Positions 24,715-32,689 of a stretch of DNA of 64,000 bases are shown here, piece after piece. Source of the DNA: Bin87 sp965243255 (GTDB lineage Bacteria; Chloroflexota; Dehalococcoidia; Lucifugimonadales; UBA3495); the NCBI GenBank assembly GCA_965243255.1, contig CBDEUH010000004.1, positions 2,914,001 through 2,978,000 on the forward strand, read 5' to 3'. The translations under genes were made by a program, and so were the position numbers. Below the pieces are notes generated by a model, which was not told the origin of the DNA, made no database searches, and was given only the letters and a program-made list of their open reading frames with translations. Every line of letters starts with the position of its first letter. Positions within the stretch are counted from its first letter, which is position 1.

Positions 24715-25053
24715 CTATCCGTTGACCGCCGCTACCGCTTCCGCTTGCGAAGAGTGAATATCGATCACTCGGTCAAAGCCGCTGATTTCGAACACCTCGC
24801 GCACCGTCCCCGTCAGCGAGCAGATGGCAAACTTCGCGTTCTGCTGCTGCAGCTTCCGCGCCGTTTGCAGTATCACCCGCAGACCCGCACTACTGATGTA
24901 CGACAGGCGTTCCATGTCCATGACTACCGCGCGGTCATCGGAGTCTATGGCGGACTCCAATTCCTGGTAGAACGTCTGCGCGTTGGCGCTGTCAACGCGT
25001 TCTTCGGTCTGGATAATCAGAGTTCCATTATCTCTGTTGACTTCTATCGGCAT
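24715..25053 (-). CDS. STAS anti-anti-sigma factor
   Basis: A 112-residue STAS-domain protein (RsbV/SpoIIAA-like). The phosphorylatable Ser lies in LSYISSAGLRVIL. Acidic and helical segments ALESAIDSDD-like and QTARKLQQQNAKF fit the fold. The ATG at 25053 has GAGGG upstream. It is the first gene of the partner-switching operon, preceded by a moderate promoter at 25118-25146. In the unphosphorylated state it would bind the RsbW-like kinase and free that protein's target. Confidence 0.92.
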   Translation of the reverse strand: MPIEVNRDNGTLIIQTEERVDSANAQTFYQELESAIDSDDRAVVMDMERLSYISSAGLRVILQTARKLQQQNAKFAICSLTGTVREVFEISGFDRVIDIHSSQAEAVAAVNG

Positions 25054-25117
25054 GATTTCGCCCTCAGTTTGTTTGTTTTGCTCGCAAGGCGCCAAAAACA
25101 CCTTCACGGTGGCGGCC

Positions 25118-25146
25118 ATTTTACGGCGAATTTACACTCCTGTACA
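25118..25146 (-). promoter_or_regulatory. Probable promoter of the signalling operon
   Basis: On the minus strand TGTACA (25146-25141), 17-base spacer, TAAAAT (25123-25118). The -35 matches the consensus at four of six positions. Confidence 0.45.
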
Positions 25147-25177
25147 GTGCCCGGCGCCGCCACGCCGGCCCTGTCGA

Positions 25178-26581
25178 CTACCCCGGCCACACCGGGTCGT
25201 GGTGGCCCAAAGGAACCGTCGGCCTCGACCAGTAAGGCTGCGTCTCCGACAGTTGCAGCGTCGGCGCCAGGTGCCCCAGCCGGCCCTCCGGCACGTCGCT
25301 GGTCGTTGACCAGCTCTTGATTTCACCGGCGTCAAATTCCGCCGCCACGTCCCTCAGTTCCGGCTCCGGCACCTGCCCCTGTTCCACCAGCCACCGGCCC
25401 ACCTGGGCCAGCGAGATGCGCACCAGCCAACTGCCTCCTTCCCGCGCCCGCCGGCCCAGGGCCAGCATGGCGCCGAAGGCCATCAGGTACCCGGTCAGGT
25501 AGTCAATGGCCGATACCGGATAGAACTGAGGTCCGGGTTCCGCTCCGGGGAACAGCTGCCCCTGCCGGTCGGTGATTCCGCTCACCGTCTGCACCACGGT
25601 GTCAAAGCCCCGCCGTTCCGCCCAGGGGCCCACGCGCCCAAACGCCGACAGCGACACGTACACGATGCCCGGTCGCAGGCCGGCCAGGTCTTCCGGCGAC
25701 AGCCCCCGCCGCGCCAGCGTTCCCGGACGGTAGCCCTGGGAGAAAACGTCGGCCTCGCTAACCAGGCGGCGCAGCGTCGCAACGTCCCGCTCCTCGCGCA
25801 AGTCCAGCGACGTGGACAGCTTGCCGTGTCCGGTGTCGTATTCCTGGGCGCGGCTGCTGGGCAAATGCTTGGCCGTAACCTTCATCACGTCCGCCCCGTG
25901 TTCCGCCAGGGTGCGGGCGCAGGTGGGCCCGGCCAGCACGCGGGTCAGATCCAATACGCGTATGCCGGACAGGGGCCGGTCTCCCTCCGGCAGCGGTTGC
26001 GGCGGACAATCGCCAATGCGCTCGATTTCCAGCAAAGGCAGCGATGCCACGGCGGCAGATTGAGGATGCTGCGCCCACTCGGCCATGGAGCGCACCATTC
26101 CACCGGCGCCGTTGGCCGCGATGATCGCCTCCTCCAGTTCCAGCGCGTCCCATTGGGCCACCGCCCGGCGCACGGCCTCCCGGTCTTCCTCCACGCCCAG
26201 CACGCTCAGGGCCGCCTCCCGGTGGTTGGGAAAATTGCAGTGCAGGTAGCTCCACCGGCCGTTTTTGGCCGGATACACGCCCATCACCGAAGGCCGCTCC
26301 CCGGCCGCCGGCGCGTCGTTCAGCGTCAGGTAGCGGCCGCTGCGCAGCGATGCCGTGGCCCGCCGAGTGTCAACGGCGACCTCTTGCCGCCGTCCCGTGC
26401 GCAGTTCCCACAGATCGGAAACGGCCAGACCCACCGCGGCCAGGCTGGCCGCCGCCGCCTCGCCGATGCGGAAAGGCGTGGGCAGTATCGGATCTGCGCC
26501 GCCGGAGAACTCAACCGCTTTGGCCTTTTGCGGCTCCCACCCTGCTATGGGGAGCAGGGTCGGCAGAATCTTGTTCGCCAT
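25178..26581 (-). CDS. CoA transferase family III, permuted domain order
   Basis: A 467-residue CaiB/BaiF-type CoA transferase. The segment that is normally N-terminal (GIRVLDLTRVLAGPTCARTL, HGADVMKV, STSLDLREERD, ADVFSQGYRPG with the candidate catalytic Asp, YVSLSAFGRVGPW) begins at about residue 205. The first 200 residues resemble a middle/C-terminal CoA transferase part (WELRTGRRQEVAVDTRRA, GVYPAKNGRWSYLHCNF, VRSMAEWAQHPQ). Such two-part proteins are known in the family. It would activate an organic acid by moving CoA from a donor thioester. Confidence 0.87.
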   Translation of the reverse strand: MANKILPTLLPIAGWEPQKAKAVEFSGGADPILPTPFRIGEAAAASLAAVGLAVSDLWELRTGRRQEVAVDTRRATASLRSGRYLTLNDAPAAGERPSVMGVYPAKNGRWSYLHCNFPNHREAALSVLGVEEDREAVRRAVAQWDALELEEAIIAANGAGGMVRSMAEWAQHPQSAAVASLPLLEIERIGDCPPQPLPEGDRPLSGIRVLDLTRVLAGPTCARTLAEHGADVMKVTAKHLPSSRAQEYDTGHGKLSTSLDLREERDVATLRRLVSEADVFSQGYRPGTLARRGLSPEDLAGLRPGIVYVSLSAFGRVGPWAERRGFDTVVQTVSGITDRQGQLFPGAEPGPQFYPVSAIDYLTGYLMAFGAMLALGRRAREGGSWLVRISLAQVGRWLVEQGQVPEPELRDVAAEFDAGEIKSWSTTSDVPEGRLGHLAPTLQLSETQPYWSRPTVPLGHHDPVWPG

Positions 26582-26669
26582 TCTGGATTCGCCCCTAATT
26601 CGGTGTCCTGTAATCGCTGGGATATTACAATAAACGGCCCAGCGGAATCAATTGAGCCCCAAACACGCA

Positions 26670-26695
26670 TAGGGGCGCATCGCAATGCGCCCCTA
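26670..26695 (+). repeat. Perfect 11-bp hairpin, possible terminator
   Basis: TAGGGGCGCAT and ATGCGCCCCTA flank the loop CGCA. It lies downstream of the FmdB-like gene (minus strand). There is no T-run. Similar GGGGCG-rich hairpins occur at 37080-37101, so it may be one of a dispersed repeat type. Confidence 0.6.
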
Positions 26696-26722
26696 CTCAG
26701 CGTCGGTGAATGCTGGAGTCGA

Positions 26723-26968
26723 TCAATGGCCGCAGCCGCAGAACCCTCCGTGGGTGTGACCCGCGCCCACCGGGGCCGGCATCGGCTCGCCGCCCAGGTC
26801 GGCCATGTCGCTGGCGAACCCGTCGCCCTTGCTCATCGCCGCAAACACCGAGATGGCCCGCTTGGCCGGCTGCTCGCATACTGGGCAATCCGCGCCGGTG
26901 GCCGACATGGCTTGCAACTTCTCAAACTTGTACCCGCAGGTGGGGCAGACATATTCATAGATCGGCAT
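26723..26968 (-). CDS. FmdB-like zinc-ribbon protein
   Basis: An 81-residue protein that opens MPIYEYVCPTCGYKFEKLQ, the hallmark of the FmdB/CxxC regulatory family, with a second CPVC pair. The C-terminus is Gly/His/Cys-rich (GHTHGGFCGCGH) and may bind metal. The ATG at 26968 has GGAGTG upstream; the in-frame upstream residues lack support. The minus-strand promoter is at 27064-27092. Role unknown; relatives were linked to amidase and methanol regulation. Confidence 0.9.
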   Translation of the reverse strand: MPIYEYVCPTCGYKFEKLQAMSATGADCPVCEQPAKRAISVFAAMSKGDGFASDMADLGGEPMPAPVGAGHTHGGFCGCGH

Positions 26969-27063
26969 AGCGCACACTCCATCAAACGCCATCGTTCCTG
27001 CGAAAGGACTAACCCCATGCTCAATACGAGGCGGAATCCAACCGCTGAACTCTTGATACCGCG

Positions 27064-27092
27064 ACTATACCGCCAGCGCGCCCCAGCGTCAA
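27064..27092 (-). promoter_or_regulatory. Promoter of the FmdB-like gene
   Basis: TTGACG (27092-27087), 17-base spacer, TATAGT (27069-27064) on the minus strand. Confidence 0.65.
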
Positions 27093-27110
27093 GACTCTTG
27101 GGGTTCCCCC

Positions 27111-27139
27111 TTGCCTCTGCTTCTTGGCGCCGATACAAT
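27111..27139 (+). promoter_or_regulatory. Promoter of the MFS transporter gene
   Basis: TTGCCT (27111-27116), 17-base spacer, TACAAT (27134-27139). It lies after 27124, so the coding start must be farther downstream than the longest open frame. Confidence 0.55.
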
Positions 27140-27171
27140 CACCGAACGCTCTTCCAGCCGCAGGGGGCCTT

Positions 27172-28416
27172 TTGCAAGCAGCCGCGCCGGCCGCACCCGA
27201 ATCTCCGGACGTCAAGAACAACCGGGTCTTCATCCTCAGCAGTCTTTCCGTGGGACACGGCCTGTCCCACATGTTCGACCAGGGCTTCCCCCTGCTGGTA
27301 ACCGAGATTGCCGCGGCCATGGGCCTGGGCAACTTCCAGACCGCCGTCCTCTTCGCCGTCCGCCAGGCCGGTTCCAGCGCCACCAGCCTGGGCGGCGGCC
27401 CCCTCACCGACTACCTCAAGGCCTACTGGGGTCTCATCCTGACCGCCTGTATGCTGGGCCACGCCGTTACCTTCGCGGCCATCGGCATCTCCCCGACCTT
27501 TGCCATCGTCGTCCTGGCCGTACTGTTCCTGTCCATCCCCGGCTCGCTGTGGCACCTGCCTTCCGCCGCCGCCATCTCCCAGCGCTTCCCAGAGCGTCGC
27601 GGCTTTGCCATCTCGATGCACGGCTTCGGCTCCAACATCGGCAACGTCATCGGCCCGGTGGTGGCCGGCTTCTTGCTCGGCGTGGGCTTCCTGATGTGGC
27701 GGCACATCTTCTTCATCTACGCCGGCCTGGCCGTGTTCATGGCCCTGTTCGTCTGGTGGTCCCTGCGCGGCCTGGGACGGGAAAACGCCGGCCTGGCCGG
27801 CAACAGCCTGGCCCGCCAGTTCGCCAACGCGCTGACCCTGCTGCGCAACCCCGTGGTCATGGCCCTGATCCTGGCGGCGCTGCTCCGCGGCATCGGGCTA
27901 AACGCCCTGTTCAACTGGACGCCCTTCTACCTGCGCGAGACCCTGGAGATGTCCACCCTGCAGGCCGGTTCCTACTACGCTCTGCTCACCGGCATGGGCA
28001 TCGTGTCGGCTCCCGCCCTGGGCTGGCTGTCCGACCGCTGGGGACGCAAGGCGGTGCTGGCCCCCGGATTCTTCGCCGCCGCCGCCCTGGCCATGGTGGT
28101 CGTCAGCGTGGGCGATACCCTGCTGCTGATTCCCGTGATGGCCGGCCTGGGCCTGTTCAGCTTCGCCCTGCACCAGATTATCCAGGCGTCGGTGCTGGAC
28201 TACGTGGGGCGCGGCGCCGAGGCTACCGCCATCGGCCTGCTCTTCGGCATCAACGGCGTCATCGGCATCGGCTCCCCGTTCGTGGCCTCGGCGATTATCA
28301 ACCACTTCGACACCTACGGCGCCGTTTTCTACTACGCCGGCATCCTCACCCTGCTCACCGCCGTCATCGTCATTGCCATCCCCATGCGCAACCCCAACGC
28401 CCCCGCGCCGGCCTAG
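27172..28416 (+). CDS. MFS transporter
   Basis: About 414 residues with twelve predicted membrane helices. The loop between helices 2 and 3 (LGGGPLTDYLKAYWG) and the equivalent in the second half (GWLSDRWGRKAVL, the MFS signature) are clear. I choose the TTG at 27172, just after AGGGGG, because the promoter -10 at 27134-27139 would lie inside the longer frame from 27124. The protein resembles the FOSM/sugar-phosphate-type efflux or uptake families, but the substrate cannot be told. Confidence 0.88.
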   Translation: MQAAAPAAPESPDVKNNRVFILSSLSVGHGLSHMFDQGFPLLVTEIAAAMGLGNFQTAVLFAVRQAGSSATSLGGGPLTDYLKAYWGLILTACMLGHAVTFAAIGISPTFAIVVLAVLFLSIPGSLWHLPSAAAISQRFPERRGFAISMHGFGSNIGNVIGPVVAGFLLGVGFLMWRHIFFIYAGLAVFMALFVWWSLRGLGRENAGLAGNSLARQFANALTLLRNPVVMALILAALLRGIGLNALFNWTPFYLRETLEMSTLQAGSYYALLTGMGIVSAPALGWLSDRWGRKAVLAPGFFAAAALAMVVVSVGDTLLLIPVMAGLGLFSFALHQIIQASVLDYVGRGAEATAIGLLFGINGVIGIGSPFVASAIINHFDTYGAVFYYAGILTLLTAVIVIAIPMRNPNAPAPA

Positions 28417-28441
28417 CCTCCGCACGGCTGTCCCCGGCGTT

Positions 28442-28479
28442 TCCCGTTATCCCCCGCGTCTCCCGTTATCCCCCGCGTC
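28442..28479 (+). repeat. Perfect 19-bp tandem duplication
   Basis: TCCCGTTATCCCCCGCGTC occurs at 28442-28460 and again at 28461-28479, with a partial third unit before it. It fills the gap between two convergent genes and touches the nuclease stop codon. Confidence 0.9.
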
Positions 28480-30389
28480 TAATGATGGCGTCGCAGGTAA
28501 CGGACTATTTCCATCATCGCCTTGCAGTCCACTTCGTTGTAGTCGGCAATGTCGGACATCAGCGGCAGCGAGGCCATCGACACTCCCTTACGGTGAGCTT
28601 CAGCGTCGCACCGCCATGCCCCCACCATCGCGCCCAGGCCGTCAACCGGACCGTCCGCCCAGTCGGTTTCAATCCAGCCCTGGGAGTGCATCGCCTTGGC
28701 CACGGCTTTCAGGCCGAACCCAAACGCGCCCTTCACCGTTATGGGTTCCTTTTGCATCACGGAACTCCAGAAATCAAACCAGTTAAGTTCCGGCCAGTCT
28801 GCCTGCGCCCCGTGTCGCGCCCTGGCCGAGTTGTAGGCGCTGTCCAGCGCGCTGACCTCGGCGGGAGACCAGTGAAAGATGCGCGGCCTCTCCATCCCGG
28901 GAGACAGTCGTTCCTGAACGGCGGTCATGTGGTCAACCCAGGCGCGGATGATGCGCAGTTCTTCCCCTTCGCACAATCGGTCCGTTACAAACGAGCTGAA
29001 CTGCCATTCCCCGTTTTCAACGTGGCCGCAGCCAATCATGAAGATGAGAGCCTGCCCGCCCTTCTCCGGCAGCTTCGTAAAGTCGTCGTTCAGGTCGGTG
29101 CAGAACTCGAAATCGACGTAGATCTCCAGGCCTGTCGTTTCGTGCCATTCGTCCCTGGTCTGCTCAATCCGTTCCGGCAGGATTGACGGCCCGCCGTCCG
29201 TGTTCACCGCCAGCAGTTGCTCCAGCACCGGCCCGTAGGTTGCGGCGCCGCGAGTAATCACCATCTCGGGACCAACGCGCGGGTCGTCCCAGCGATAGAT
29301 GCCGGCCTCGTGCGCCCGTTCACGTCCGGCGATCCCCACTCGCCACAGCGCCGTCAACTCCTTCAGCTCACCGGCCAACCACTTTTTGACGCTCTGCCAG
29401 TGCAGTTCTCCCCCATCATCCGATTCGTCCTCCGGTTCGGCCGGCGCGCTTGCCACCATCATCTCGCCATCGTCCGAGCTGCTCATATTGGGGTACAGTT
29501 CCGGCACCGACGGCGTGGGCACAATCTGCCAATCCGCCCCCTCGGTTCGCACCCGCCGCACCCACCGCAAGGCCTCCTCCACCGCGCTGGCGATGGATAC
29601 GCCGCCGGCCACGTTGCCGTCCTGGGCGACGGGCGCCAGCCTTTCCAGCGCGCTGTTGCCCCGGTAATCAACCCCTCTGCTTCGGTACTGCCAGCCGCGC
29701 CCCAGCAGGTGCGATTGCGGCGGCAGATAGCCCTGCAAACGGCCCAGCATCCGGTTGTAGATATAGAGTTGAGCCTTGTATGCCGGATAGTTGGAGTCCG
29801 TCAGCCCGGCGCCCGATGCGTTGAAGTGCAGGGTCGTGAACTTGGTATCCACCACCCGGTAATGCCAGCCGTCGGATCCCAGGTCGGGCGCGGACGCCGC
29901 CGCTTCCGCTGCGCCGATGTCATCGGGAAACAGCTCCCTCAGCACGTCGCTCCGCACCAGAAAGTCCGGCGAGCCGTAGTTCCGGTTCTCGGCGTCCCAC
30001 AGCACCCCCTGGTAGATGATGGGAACGCCCCGCTGCATGGCGGCAAAGGTTTCCTCCGCCTTGTCCAGCTGCAGGATGTCCCGGTAGTCCTCGGCCACCG
30101 TAACGACTTCATACCGCTCCCCCAGCAGCCGCAGGATGCCGCTTTCAAACTGGTGGCCCTGTTCAAAAATGAACTCCAGAAAGTCCAGGTCTTTCTCGTA
30201 GTCGGGCGTATCCCGTTCGGGCCGGTAGCCTCGGCTCGCGCCGTGCGCTTGCAGCCAGTCGATCAGCGGGTCCTTCAGCATCCAGTTGCGAGTGCGTCCG
30301 GCGCTCACCCACTGCTGCCAGTCGTCCCGAGATTCGGGAACGACCACCGCCGACCCGTCATCCCCATGCGTCAACGCCTCAATACCCAT
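28479..30389 (-). CDS. RecB-like nuclease fused to RNase H-like exonuclease domain
   Basis: A 636-residue protein. The N-terminal half has a RecB/Cas4-type PD-(D/E)xK pattern (GSPDFLVRSD, then YRVVDTKFTTLHF, then YKAQLYIYNRMLG). The C-terminal 230 residues look like the RNase_H_2/YprB fold: EIYVDFEFC with a DxE, a middle segment, and ADYNEVDCKAMMEIVRYL with the terminal Asp. The arrangement resembles TM0106-type putative nucleases. It has its own promoter at 30407-30436 and CAGGAG before the ATG. Role in repair or defence is open. Confidence 0.78.
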   Translation of the reverse strand: MGIEALTHGDDGSAVVVPESRDDWQQWVSAGRTRNWMLKDPLIDWLQAHGASRGYRPERDTPDYEKDLDFLEFIFEQGHQFESGILRLLGERYEVVTVAEDYRDILQLDKAEETFAAMQRGVPIIYQGVLWDAENRNYGSPDFLVRSDVLRELFPDDIGAAEAAASAPDLGSDGWHYRVVDTKFTTLHFNASGAGLTDSNYPAYKAQLYIYNRMLGRLQGYLPPQSHLLGRGWQYRSRGVDYRGNSALERLAPVAQDGNVAGGVSIASAVEEALRWVRRVRTEGADWQIVPTPSVPELYPNMSSSDDGEMMVASAPAEPEDESDDGGELHWQSVKKWLAGELKELTALWRVGIAGRERAHEAGIYRWDDPRVGPEMVITRGAATYGPVLEQLLAVNTDGGPSILPERIEQTRDEWHETTGLEIYVDFEFCTDLNDDFTKLPEKGGQALIFMIGCGHVENGEWQFSSFVTDRLCEGEELRIIRAWVDHMTAVQERLSPGMERPRIFHWSPAEVSALDSAYNSARARHGAQADWPELNWFDFWSSVMQKEPITVKGAFGFGLKAVAKAMHSQGWIETDWADGPVDGLGAMVGAWRCDAEAHRKGVSMASLPLMSDIADYNEVDCKAMMEIVRYLRRHH

Positions 30390-30406
30390 AAAGTACTCCT
30401 GTGCGG

Positions 30407-30436
30407 ATGATAGGAAGCTGGCAACGGCATGGTCAA
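30407..30436 (-). promoter_or_regulatory. Promoter of the nuclease gene
   Basis: TTGACC (30436-30431), 18-base spacer, TATCAT (30412-30407) on the minus strand. Confidence 0.6.
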
Positions 30437-30453
30437 CCTGCCGTCACCTCGCC

Positions 30454-30481
30454 TTGACACCCCATCGCCCCGTGCTACTAT
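30454..30481 (+). promoter_or_regulatory. Promoter of the E1 dehydrogenase operon
   Basis: TTGACA (30454-30459), 16-base spacer and TACTAT (30476-30481) with a TGC extension directly before it. Confidence 0.65.
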
Positions 30482-30494
30482 TGACCCATCCTGA

Positions 30495-30520
30495 AACCGG
30501 CGCATTCCCCGCCGGTTTTT
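30495..30520 (+). terminator. Intrinsic terminator-like hairpin in the leader
   Basis: AACCGGCG (30495-30502) pairs with CGCCGGTT (30510-30517), loop CATTCCC, followed by TTT. It begins only about a dozen bases after the promoter -10, upstream of the E1 alpha gene, and so looks like an attenuator. Confidence 0.55.
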
Positions 30521-30566
30521 CGTATAATTGCCCCATTCTCACCAGCCCAATAAGGAGCGCGTTGCC

Positions 30567-31577
30567 ATGGAACTCGACCGCGACACCTTGCTGAAACTCT
30601 ACCGCACCATGACCACCATCCGCCACTTCGAGGAGCGCGGCGTCCCCGAAACCGGACAGCGCGGTATGTCCGCCTCCGTTCACTCCTCCGTCGGCCAGGA
30701 AGCCGTCCCCACCGGCGTCTGCGCCCATCTCTCCGATAACGACTACATCGGCAGCACCCACCGCGGCCACGGCCACTGCATCGCCAAGGGCGTTGACCCC
30801 AAGCTGATGATGGCCGAGCTTTTCGGACGCAGCCACGGCCCCAACAAGGGCAAGGGCGGCTCCATGCACATCGCCGACATGAGCAAGGGAATGCTCGGCA
30901 CCAACGGTATCGTCGCCGGCAGCGTCCCCCTGGCCGTCGGCGCGGCCCTTACCTCCAAGATCCAGAAGCTGGGCCGCGTCGCCGTGGCCTTCTTCGGCGA
31001 TGGCGGAGCCAACCAGGGTGTCCTCCACGAGTGCATGAACCTGGCCTCCGTGTGGAAGCTGCCGGTCATCTTCTGCTGCGAGAACAACGGCTACGCCGAG
31101 TCCACGCCGGTGGAGTACGGCCTCTCCGTCGCCAACGTGGCCGACCGCGCCGCCGCCTACGATATGCCCGGCTTCCACGTGGACGGCATGGACGTCCTCG
31201 CCGTGTACGAGGCCGCCGGCGAAGCCGTCTCCCGCGCCCGCGCCGGCGATGGCCCCGCCCTGCTGGAAGCCCGCACCTACCGCTACTACGGCCACACCGT
31301 CTTCGACAACCCGCTGACTTACCGCACCAAGGAAGAGGAAGACCACTGGCGAGCCCGCGACCCGCTGCTCACCTTCCGCAACCACATGACCGCCCAGGGC
31401 AACCTCATCACCGCCGAAGAGCTGGACCAGATGGACGAGGAGGCCCGGCAGCTGATGGAAGACGCCGTCGCCTTCGCCGACGCCAGCCCCCTGCCCGAAC
31501 CTCACGAAATCTACGAGGACGTGTACGGCGAGTACCCGGTGGACATGATGCGCCGCGGCGCCAATATGTCCGTGTAG
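30567..31577 (+). CDS. Thiamine-diphosphate dehydrogenase E1 alpha subunit
   Basis: A 336-residue E1 alpha of a pyruvate/acetoin/2-oxoacid dehydrogenase. The conserved THRGHGHCIAKG, GKGGSMHIAD and the ThDP motif GDGGANQGVLHE...ENN are present. The ATG at 30567 has AAGGAG nine bases upstream. It is followed after 43 bp by the beta subunit. The acetoin type (AcoA) is a fair guess from the GKGGSMH segment, but no E2, E3 or acetoin regulator is seen. Confidence 0.92.
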   Translation: MELDRDTLLKLYRTMTTIRHFEERGVPETGQRGMSASVHSSVGQEAVPTGVCAHLSDNDYIGSTHRGHGHCIAKGVDPKLMMAELFGRSHGPNKGKGGSMHIADMSKGMLGTNGIVAGSVPLAVGAALTSKIQKLGRVAVAFFGDGGANQGVLHECMNLASVWKLPVIFCCENNGYAESTPVEYGLSVANVADRAAAYDMPGFHVDGMDVLAVYEAAGEAVSRARAGDGPALLEARTYRYYGHTVFDNPLTYRTKEEEDHWRARDPLLTFRNHMTAQGNLITAEELDQMDEEARQLMEDAVAFADASPLPEPHEIYEDVYGEYPVDMMRRGANMSV

Positions 31578-31620
31578 CGCAACGGCCCCGTAACCATCAC
31601 TCCTCCAGGAGGCTGACAAT

Positions 31621-32676
31621 ATGACCACCATGGTTGAAACCCCCATGCTGCCCCCGCCGGGCGAAACCCGCGAACTCCAGACCCGCGAGGCCATCAACGA
31701 AGCCCTGATCCAGGAAATGCGCCGCGATGAAACCGTTATCATCATGGGCGAGGAAATCGCCGGCGGCGCCGGCCGCGAACACCTGGGCATCGTGGACGCC
31801 TGGGGCGGCGCCTTCCGCACCACCCGCGGGCTCATCCAGGAGTTCGGCAACGAGCGCGTGCTGGACACTCCCCTGTCCGAAGCCGCCTTCGTCGGCACCG
31901 CCATCGGCGCCGCCTCCACCGGTATGCGCGCCGTCGCTGAGCTGATGTTCGTCGACTTCATCGGCGTCTGCATGGACCAGCTGCTCAACAACGCCGCCAA
32001 GATGCGCTATATGTTCGGCGGCCAGGTCAAGGTGCCCTTCGTCATGCTCACCCGCATCGGCGCCGGCTTCGGCAGCGCCGCCCAGCACTCCGAGTCCTTT
32101 TACTCCCTGTTCAGCCACATCCCCGGCCTGAAGGGCGTCTGCCCCTCCGACGCCTACACCGCCAAGGGCCTGCTCCTCTCCGCCATCCGCGACGACGACC
32201 CGGTGGTCTTCTTCGAGCACAAGGGACTCTACGGCGACACCTGCCCCGTCCCCGAGGAGATGTACACCCTGCCCTTGGGCAAGGCCCGCACCGTCCGCCC
32301 CGGCTCCGACATCACCATGGTCGGCATCAGCAAGATGACCTGGGTGGCCGTGGAAGCCGCCGAAGAGCTGGCCAAAGAGGGCGTCAACGCCGAGGTCATC
32401 GACCTGCTCAGCGTGTCCCCCATCGACTACGACCACGTGCTGGACTCCGTGCGCCGCACCCACCGTCTGCTGGTGGTGGACGAGGATACCCCCGTGTGCA
32501 GCATCTCGTCGGACATCTGCGCCCGTGTCGCCGAAGAAGCCTTCGACGACCTGGACGCGCCCCCGTCCCGCGTTACGCCGCCCCACACGCCGGTGCCCTA
32601 CAGCCGCGCCCTGGAAAACCTCTACGTCCCCAACGCCGAGCGCGTCGTAACCACCGCCCGCCGCCTGCTGTCCTAA
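31621..32676 (+). CDS. Thiamine-diphosphate dehydrogenase E1 beta subunit
   Basis: A 351-residue transketolase-like beta subunit: REAINEALIQEMRRDETVII with MGEEI, DTPLSEAAFVGTAIGAA, QLLNNAAKMRYMFGGQ, and a C-terminal domain with VIDLLSVSPIDYDHVLDSV. CAGGAGG precedes the ATG. It forms an alpha2beta2 E1 with the preceding gene. Because no lipoyl E2 gene follows, the complex either uses an E2 from elsewhere or works as a ThDP-dependent decarboxylase/ligase by itself. Confidence 0.93.
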   Translation: MTTMVETPMLPPPGETRELQTREAINEALIQEMRRDETVIIMGEEIAGGAGREHLGIVDAWGGAFRTTRGLIQEFGNERVLDTPLSEAAFVGTAIGAASTGMRAVAELMFVDFIGVCMDQLLNNAAKMRYMFGGQVKVPFVMLTRIGAGFGSAAQHSESFYSLFSHIPGLKGVCPSDAYTAKGLLLSAIRDDDPVVFFEHKGLYGDTCPVPEEMYTLPLGKARTVRPGSDITMVGISKMTWVAVEAAEELAKEGVNAEVIDLLSVSPIDYDHVLDSVRRTHRLLVVDEDTPVCSISSDICARVAEEAFDDLDAPPSRVTPPHTPVPYSRALENLYVPNAERVVTTARRLLS

Positions 32677-32689
32677 GGAGACCTACGCC

